Source: Leptasterias polaris (Eukaryota; Echinodermata; Asteroidea; Forcipulatida; Asteriidae). From it: a stretch of 64,000 bases of DNA. Every line of letters starts with the position of its first letter. Position 1 is the stretch's first letter. A program made the position numbers and the translations under genes. The stretch covers positions 1,488,001 through 1,552,000 of the forward strand of contig JAZGTN010000149.1 in assembly GCA_037783415.1 (NCBI GenBank). The letters run 5' to 3'. Positions 45,401-55,640 of the stretch are shown here, piece after piece. The notes under the pieces were generated by a model, which made no database searches, was not told the DNA's origin, and worked only from the letters and a program-made list of their open reading frames with translations.

Positions 45401-48400
45401 GATAATTTAACGAATATATAAGTACATATGCTGCTTCATTAAGTGCCTTACCCTCTGCTCTAGAGACAGTTTGTAAACAGCCGTCGTGTCCAGAGCGACG
45501 TATTATTATTACAATATTATTGTATTCTTACATTGAGCTGCGTACAAACTGTGCCTGCAGAAAGTCCATGCTCTGTGGTTCTTTTGTAAACGTGTGATGT
45601 CACAGATCACATGGTCAATAAGCAACGTTTTCTAATCAGAATTGTACTTACAATCTTTTTGAAGCGTTTCACAGCCAGTGAGAAGATTGCGTGTATCCGG
45701 TATGTTTTCATAAAGACCGAACCGAAGGCCATAGAAAGGCCAATGGATATTAGCATTCTCTCAACCTGAAACGACAATTGTAATTGGAAAGTGATACATT
45801 GTTCCACTTAATTATGCTGAGCTATTTGCACCTGATTATTTAGTGCGTTCGTGGAGTACGTGCAGAGTGAAGGTGGAGTGCAGTACCATTTTTTTTCTGG
45901 ATATCCAATGGACGATTCAATATGGCTTGATTTGTTTTTTATGTTACACTTTATTACTGCTTAAATGACATTTGATGACAATGGACGTGTCGATACCTAC
46001 CTTTTCTAAGACATCCATGATGTTTAAACGATTCAATACGGCTTGATTTGTTTGTAAGTATTTCTGTATATTACCACTTACATGACACTTGATGACGATG
46101 GCAGTGTCAGGCAGGTCGGTCTTATCCCATCCTGAGGCAAAGACCGAGGCGTAGAGAAGCAGACAACCGACTACAGTCAGGTTACTCAGGGAAGGGCTAG
46201 ACATCTTGATGGCCCTGCGTTTTGAGACACATAAACAAACATTTTTTTTTTTTTTTTTTTTTTTATTAGCTCAGAATAATAAGTTCAAGAAGGACAGATC
46301 AAAAGTATGAGGACTTTTATTTGGAGATTATTTATGATAGAGGATGTTAATTTTCACACCTTTTGTTTTTGTATCGAATGTTAATGAAGAGGAACACCAG
46401 TGCCATAGCGGAGCCAACCGAAGCTAGAGAGTAAAGAACAGCTCGGGTTTTCCAAGAAATCTCAAGAACCATTTCAAGTTTAGTCACACCGTCCACCGGA
46501 ACGTGACCACCTTAGGAAGAGAAAAACAATCATACAATAGTCAAGTACTGTCACCAATTTTCGTTGAGTTTCCAAATTATGTGTGCATCTTTTGTCTAAT
46601 GTAGTTAGCGCGAACAGCCCTGTTTTACCTTGGTTGAATCCCAGGAGTTCTAGCCAATCAGGCGTAGTATTTGTGGGCAGTATTGCACAACTAGTGGAAA
46701 AACCTATGCGCGGCCTGCATGAATTATACGTCACAGTGCTTAATGGTGTTAATGTTAACCCGAATTCCAGGAATTTAGGGAATGTGCTAATGTGTTTTAT
46801 TGTGAGTGAGGAATGTTAAAGTGATTGCTGGTGAAGTCAGGAAAAATTTAGGAGAACACATTTTGATCGTCTGAGAGGAGCAGCGATTTTTGAGAGTGAG
46901 AGAGAACTGAGGCCCGATGTGAGTGTGTGGCAGACCAGTAGCAATAGGCTTTCTTTGGGTGAATTGGGTGAAAACTATCTCTTGATTTTCGAGATTTGGC
47001 AAAATAATTCAGTGCCAAATATCAGCCTGCAGTCAGTTTCCAACGGTCCTTTGTAGACCCCTCCGTTTGCAACGTTCAGCCTCCAGAGAGGTTCGTCTCC
47101 ATTTAATGGCCATGGCCGTAGAGACCGGGTAACAGTCCGCGAGACAACCCGCTGAAATACACCGGCAGAACCGGGTGTGTGACGAGAGATAGAGAGCCTT
47201 AAAGTGGCAACCCATTTGGCGTGACCGGGCAGTCTATGTGACGATCTTTTTCTTGGCACCGTACGGAAGGGTACCCGAAGCAAGAAGCCGATATGTGACG
47301 ATAAAAGAAACTTCCAAAATATAGAGGAAAGTTTATATAATTATTGTAACGTTGATATATTCGTATCTATTATTGAAGTGCGAATTGCACGGAATTTGAA
47401 ACGAAGAAGAGCTGGGGAACATAAACCATTTTGTAGATGGAATAACTAAATGGTTGTAACTTTGATAGTAGTTATCATGAATTACGACTTTAACTGAATT
47501 CTAAACGAAGAAGATTTGAAGTAAACAAACACTTAACTTGAAGAAGAGTGACCTTGCTGGAAAAATTGCTTTGAATGTTATTTTCAGTGAGTAAATTTAA
47601 CGGCTGATTTGAGATTCGAATTGAAGTCGAAAACGATACAAAAAGTAATTGGAGTGGACACATATTTCAAGCCAGTGTTTGAATTGTAGAAAAGTTGAAG
47701 TTGGTAGATTACCGTACTATATCACTTAAGAGTGGTTATTTTGTAATTGTTGTAAATAAATTTAATTGTTGTTGTACTGTAACAATTCAACTGTGTCTTG
47801 TTTGCGAAAATCATTTGTCATATTTTTGGAATCTTAGTCACCATAATTGTGTTATGTCAGCCGCGAGCAAAAATGGCAGAAGGTGGTGACAAGTACAATG
47901 TAGCTTTCCCTCCCATTCAAAGGAAATGTGATAACATGAATAACATAAATGAATCGTTTGCGAAAAGTCATCAACAAACATAACAAAATAAAATAAAAAG
48001 ATAACAACTAAAGAAATACATTTATACTTGTTAACAATCCATGTTTGAATCCATCCTCGAGATGTATTTAATAGTGTGGATTGTTGATAAAAAGGCGCCA
48101 CCAAGAGTTAGCATCTGAAAGGGCGATTTAAAATAAACCTGTCACTAGGATGACTTATAGCGTTGAGCTTTGCCTAGCCTGGCAGTTGTGAAACCCAAAG
48201 GGATTATATCTATGCGCACAACCCAATGGGCTTATATTTTGTACACAAATTAATCAGCTTCGGCTGGAGCCCAAGCTATCCCACAATAGGCCCGACCTGT
48301 ATCGAACAGAATATAACAAAGTTACTTTAGAATGTCAAACTAGAGGGTTTCATTGAAGATTACATGAAGTTTCAGCGGAATTGGCCAAAACATTTTTCAG

Positions 48401-51400
48401 TAATTAAAAAAGGGAAAACAATCGTCTACCGGAGGCTCCCCCTTCCTTCCCGTTGTTAAACCAAGTCGTTATTTGAAGTGGTTGATAGTGTTATTGTTAT
48501 ATGACTTTGGTTCTGTTTTCTTTAAATCAATGTCACCTTGTTTGGTTTCTTTGTTGCATTTGAGTAAATTTAGGCTTCATGAGTGACTTTTTTTCATGGA
48601 GAGTTGGGAGACTTTTTGATCGTAACAATAGTCCTTCTTAAATTATAAAATGACGCCGACAAATACATACGCTGTAAACAAAATGTAAAAAGAACCTTCA
48701 ATTTCATGTTGTACAAGAAGTGAACTATTTCTTGCAAGATAAATAGTTACCACATTTTGAAGAAAAGGGTTACCAATAATCCCCAATGTGCTCTTCTACA
48801 GTTCATGTAGAGATATGTAGTTTACACTGTATGTGGTTGAACAATACGTTAGCAGTGCCCATAACACGACTGATTAACATGTCCCTTGCTTCCGGTGAAT
48901 TTCCTGACAGCTTCAAAACTGCTCTGATCACTCCAGTAATCGAGAATGAATCATTGGACTGCACCGACAAGAAGAACTTTCGCCCAATTTCAAACCTGTC
49001 TTTTGTATCAAAGGTCGCTGAGAAGGTCGTCGCAGCCAGACTAAATTCACACCTATTAGAAGGCCAGCTGCTAGAAAGTCAGTAATCAGCGTACAAACAA
49101 TGTCACAGCGTGGAAACTGCCCTCTTGAAAGTCCACAATGATGTCATGTGCGCAGTGGACAGCAAAAAGGCTGCAATGTTAGTCCTGCTCGACCTATCAG
49201 GGGCCTTTGATACAATCGATCACGATGTGTTAATTCATAGACTGAGTAATACTGTTGGCATTCAGGGAACAGCTCTTAACTGGTTTCACTCCTACCTTAG
49301 AAATCGAGTTCAAATAGAGTAAAAATACAAGGGGAGTTGTCATCGAAAGCTCAAGTAAAATTTGGAGTTCCTCAGGGCTCTGTTCTGGGCCCTGTGTTAT
49401 TTACCCTCTATATATCCCCACTTGGTCAAATCGCACGCCAGCATAATCTGCAAGCACACTTCTATGGTGACGATACACAGTTGTATATCACGTTTCACCC
49501 AAATTGTTCAGGTAATGACGACATCATACTTTCAATCACCAACTGCCTATGTGACTTCCAAAGATGGATGCAAAATAATTTTCTCAAATTCAATACTCAC
49601 AAAACAAAGCTCATAATAATCTCCTCCCCTCACCTCAAACAAAAAATTGTTATCCCACACATTCAGTTTGGTGATATCCAGGTTAAACCCAGCACAGACG
49701 CACGTAATCTTGGTGTTATTTTCGACCAGTACATGAACCTAGAGAAGCACGTCTCTCGCATCTGCCAAACATCATATATGCACCTCAGACGCATTGCCAA
49801 AATCAGGCGTCTCCTGTCTGAACAGGCAGCAGAGCAGCTCATACACGCCTTCATTACATCCAGACTTGACTTTTGTAACAGCCTACTTGCTGGCCTTCCC
49901 CAGAGCACACTAAATCGTCTTCAGTCCGTACAAAATGCTGCAGCTCGCCTCCTAACTGGCACTAGAGTGTTCGACCACATTACGCCCATACTTTATAAAC
50001 TACACTGGCTACCAGTCAATCAGCGAATTAAATTCAAAATAGTCCTACTCACATTCAAGGTACTACATGGTTTAGCTCCACCCTACATAGCAAATCTGTT
50101 GACGCCCCGTACGACAAGACCAGGCCTGAGATATGTCAGCAATACGCTTTATGTTCCTCGAACTCGCCTGGCCAGTTACGGGGATAGGGCTTTTTCCAAC
50201 ATAGCACCAAGACTTTGGAATTCACTTCCTGAAGACCTCAGACAAATGCACACCATCACTCTCTTCCAGCAGAAACTAAAAACACACTTGTTCACACTTG
50301 CTTTCCCAACAATTTGATAAATACTTTAACTTAACTTAAGCTTCTTCTGGACCGGCGCCTTTGAATGGTTTTCAGGAAAGTGCGCCTTACAAATGCTGTT
50401 TTATTATTATTATTATTAAGGTGCTGTTAAATCAAATCAGTATGCGTCCATGGTAGAAATTAAATATTAAAAACAGATAAAGCTAACAAGTTTTTTATGT
50501 TAGGAGGACGATTGTTTAAAAACCATTGGTCCAGCTATGAACTTGAACTTTGTTTGCACAATGAGCCTTCTGGTGAGCAAAGGAAACTACGAGGAGTGTA
50601 CTATGACAGAAAACTGGAAAGATGTCAAACAATATGAAATATAAATTTTCCTTTTCAAAGGAACTCCTCTACGAGGTTCATTAAAACGTGGTTATGACAG
50701 TTTTTTATACTTTTGTTATGACCCGGACAGTTTCAAAATATGTACTTTTGTCCGAAGAGTTAAAATACAAAATTAAAATCACTGAGCACCTTTGTTCCTA
50801 CCGACTCGGACAAAGAGTTTCTTCCCAGCACACTGTAATACACGTATACACAGAGCAATTCTCTTCATTGTGATGAGGTAAACTAATCAAATTCCTGTGT
50901 ACTGCGCCAATTTAGGACAACATACAGAAACTGACTGAAACAATTTTTGCAATTATTTTGATGATTGCACTTTAGACTTAATAGTCCTCTTGCAAGTTGT
51001 ACCAATTTGTGTTTTACATAAATAGTGAGCTCACAGTGAGTTAAATTAATAAGGTTGTTGCCAGCCCTGGCAGTTAGACGTTTGTATTTTGCAGGTTTAT
51101 CACTTTGCTTTTCTGACGCTTTTACTTTTTCATTTTTTATTTATTTTTGTTTTCGTTAAGGTTTTCAGCAAAATATTTCCACGCAAAATTGTACGTTCTT
51201 TGGTTTTTGTTATGCCTGACGTTTTTTTTTTTTTTTGTAAACCGGCTAGGGCTCGATTTCACAAAGAGTTAAGATTGATTTTAAGTGCAAATCCTTCGTA
51301 GTTGCTTAGCAAAGAGTGATGTCACAATACACTCACTATGGTAATAGTGACAACTCATCTTAAGATGAATCTTTAATTTTAGTGCTTTGTGAAATCGACC

Positions 51401-54400
51401 CAGACTCCTCTTGTGACAAAAAAACTAAAATAACAAACCCTTACACCTTTAATATAAAATGGGAAAATACACCCACATAAACTTAAACTACAACATTACG
51501 AACTGTCTTATTTGTTAAATCAAACATGATTCCACACTTAGGCGCTTGAACCCCTTTTCACCAATTTGTACGGGTTATCTAAGGTCGAACATTTTCCTTC
51601 AATCTATCTACCTTGCCACTTGATGCCGGTGTCGCCATAATTTAACAGCTGTTGCGAGTTTGTCACGTACACCATCACGGTCTCGACATGGTCCCCTGTA
51701 ACAGAATAAACGCCAGATGTTGACTTTAATCTTCACAAATTCAACAAAACGTTTTGTATATGAAAGCTGAGGCTTACCATCAACAAACAACAACAAACAA
51801 CAACTATACTTTTGTACGCAGTTTGTCCTATGCTTTTTGCTGCACTACTTCCAATCCCTTTCTAAAACAAGTGAAATCTCTCGAACAGAGAACAAGGGCA
51901 TACCAATCTGCACACTGTGATAAAATACCTACAATAATATATGGGTTTTAAATATTTGTAATTTGTGCATCTGTACTTTTTATTTCTAAAACAAGTGAAA
52001 TCTCAAAACTACATTCACTATGACAGAGTTTTGTAACAGAGAATAGTGTCAGTTCACGCACCTAAGCATAATAAATGTTAATTCGAAGAACATGACATTT
52101 CCGTCTGCTATCGTTTTACAATTTGGCACTGAACAACTCATTACCACACGATTACCCCTAAAAATAGGGAAATAAAGGAAAAAAGAGAATAAACGGGAAG
52201 AGGTGCGTAAACCTGAGAAAATAACATGCTCAATTCCCGTTCAAATGGATAAGTGAAACTCTGGATTATTACAATTTGCTTAAGGAAAAGTTAACAAAGC
52301 TCCCTAATATTATAATTATCATATTAAATGAAAAATTCTTAATTTTGAAACCTTGGGCTTGCTTCAGATACACACTATCGCTTTGGCGTTGTCCGTTATC
52401 AATCGAAAATTGTCCCTGAAAGAAATTAAACACGATATTACAGATTTGATATTACAAATTTTGAGAACTTAGAAAGCCAGCGAATTATTCATCGAATTCG
52501 GTTTTAACATTAAAGATGGTAGGTCCGATTGTTGGCCATTTTGACACCCAATGTTCGATTTAACTTTTTAAACTCTTTGCAGAGCGGAAGGGTCATTTGG
52601 TGGTACCACATAATCACTAATCTCCAAAGTGTAATGACTGGGGGTAGTCAAATTCCTTGATACCCTTTTAGGAGCCTACTGGACTATTGCACATATCTAA
52701 GAGGGGGTCACAGTCAGTTTCCCTTGTTCACTCTAACTTAATAAACATGTTAACACAATGTTTAGATCAAACTCAAGATAGTCGATATGAGCAAACATAA
52801 CAAAGGTAAACTTTATAAAACAAAAAACAACAACTGTCAGCTATCGTGTGGTTCTTTATCTTTGTTATACCAAAAGCAAAAGGGCAGTCACCTAGCTGTC
52901 TGGCTATGTTTGAACTTACGTTTTGGGGGAATTGTTGGCAGAAACATGGCGGAGTAATCATCTTTCGTTTACAATACGACTGATCCACTAACACAGAGTT
53001 TTAATTTTTCAAACGTAACAAATTATCAACTGAAGTAGTACCAGTAATCCTGTGAAGTTGAGGTTATCTGCGTTCTTCAGGATGACTTTAGCCATTTCCT
53101 CATCGGAGTAGCTGAAATCTTCGAGTCGTCGAGGAGGATCAATACGCTGCAGGTCGGCTATGGAAGCATTGAGGGCCAATGCTATGGCTACGATACCGTC
53201 GTAGGTGTAATGATGCACAATGTTTTCAGGGAGTTCGTTTTTGTAGTATTCGTTATGCTCAGGAAGGGGCTTCTGGAACGTAAACAAAAAACAGTCTCCT
53301 TTGAAACGGAAAGTCGATACAAAATAGTTTGTCTGAAATAATCAAGAGAGGGCTTAGGTTCTGGGATGACCATGACATGCACACTGGGTCACAAACTTGC
53401 GATTAGTTTGAAGTCTGGTTCCACACGCACACAACCTTACGAATCCGGTTTATGGGGTCCTGCTATTGTTGTTCTATTATTCCTTTTTCTAAATAATTCT
53501 CTCGTGGGGTCCAGGTTGAACAAATAATTATCTTGTGGTGTCCATTGTTCCATTGTGTAAAATACCACGCAAGAGCACTCTTGTTAGTTCACACATTCTA
53601 AAAGCTTCCCAGTCATCAGAATTGACCTTGATGCTGGTTCCCCCGTGGGACTTGATCCAATTCTTGGTAACTGTGACTCAGTATCGGAGTCATCTGACAC
53701 AGGAATGTAAACATATTCATTGGTACCCACCACTCCATTGAAACTTAGTTTTTCTAATTCTATTCGTCTTGGATTTCCATCGAATAGTAGACTGGAGTTG
53801 ACGGCTGAGTTGATCTGCTCTTGAGTGCATGGCTCGATGACCGTTGGAGGGGCGTCCAGCCAAAATGGGTTGTTTGCCCATTTTGGCGTCACCCACACGT
53901 ACTTAGCTCCATAAACACCGGAAATGTACGCCTTAACAAAGACGGGGAAAATACTCATGTCATCGTATGGGTATATAGAGAAACAAAAATTAAGATTTAG
54001 CAATATTGTTAAGTGTCTGTCTTGTTTGAAACCTTGACTTCAGCCAGTGTAAAATCACGATAAATCAATGGAAATCTGAAATTATGCAATTTTTTTCTCA
54101 TTTGTATCCACATGACATGCTGCTGTACTATGCTGAACACATTTTATAATAAACAACTCGGAACACAATTATACCTGGCAGTAAAGTTTCAGCAGTTCGT
54201 ATCGAAAGAAGCTGGTAAATATAATCCGTGCATCTTGGCGCTAGTGTTTAAAACAAAATAAAAAATAAAACGTAAAGTTGTAAAAGCATCTTTGGTGTTT
54301 AAATAAGAAGCAAATGATCACGTTTTTTTTTTCGTTTTTTTTTTTTTTTTTTTAGATTACACCTCTATTATTGTGTTTATATTTTGGGATTAAGGAACCA

Positions 54401-55609
54401 GGGTATTGATAGATCAAATCGGAGTCACATATGTGAAAAGCAAGGGAAGGAATGACTGAGCTCACCAATTTTTTCCCCAATTTATTATTTGTATCACATT
54501 AATTGTAACATATATATTACAAAATTATTTACTTACCTTGATGTTCTGCAGATGAAAGTCAAATTTTGATAAGTCTTTGACTCTCTCAGACAAGACTACC
54601 TGCATATCGTTAGCCTCCAAGATCAACCGCAAAGCTTTCATTTCCTGCCAATTATAATTGGCAAACACAATATAAAAAAAATAAAAAATACCAAGATCAA
54701 ACAAAAAAACAATCGTAAATAGCGAAGATAAAATACAAACGCTTATCCTTAAACCTCTATACTGTGGAATCAAATTCATGATTTTCATTCCCCTCACTCA
54801 CAAAATCAGTCGACATCTTTTTAAACGAAGCAAAAGACTACCACATCATTTGATCTTCCCAGTAAAAAATAAAAACACGAACTTGTCAACAAAACTAACT
54901 TGACACATTCGTTGCTGTTCACATTATTTTTAACTATCTGATGACCTAACGGGGCTGCAGCCAGTAGACCGAAAACACAGTTTAATTAATTATTCGTTCA
55001 GTTTTTAGCAAAACACAGTTGAAACCCTTTTAAGTTCTATCCTCAGAGGGGCCCGATTGATATGGTCTATGATCCTTTAGAAAGTATGACTCATGGACTC
55101 GGAATCTCCAGCTAGAAAATACTTTCTACATAGAGATGTGTACACACAAATTTGCGGTTTCAAAGTGTAAAAACATAAACATTTGAAGAAAACAAATAAA
55201 ACGAATTAGTAATAATATTTATTAAATTTGTTTTGCCATATTATCTCTACAACGTCTATAACAGTTATATTATTCAGGATATAACATCTATTAGTTAAAA
55301 AAAAAGTAGGGGGAAACTGTGGATAAGGCGCCTAAAGACCACTCAGCCCCATGGTTTGAACATCCAAGAAGGAAATTATTAAAAACCTTTTGTCTTTGCC
55401 TTTTCCTTTTCCCCCACAGATATCAACATTTTTAGTCTGCCTTATTTACAAATTGTTTACCTTTTCTCCCTCTTCCAACCTTCGATGTTGTCCTTTCTGT
55501 TTCCAACTTCTTGGGGTCAAGCCAGCCCCTTCTCTTTAACCCCCCCCCCCCCCACACTTTGTCTTCATAATCCCTGTTTACCCCCTGCCTTTTCTGAATG
55601 CTTTCTGCT

Positions 55610-55640
<31 letters not shown>

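Noticed and set aside
46560..47980. Possible solo LTR in the receptor intron
   Set aside because: No second repeat copy, clear TG...CA ends or target duplication could be shown, so it is listed only as uncertain intron sequence.
48150..48250. U4-like string GAGCTTTGCCTAGCCTGGCAG
   Set aside because: Only the first bases resemble U4; no stem-loops or Sm site follow.
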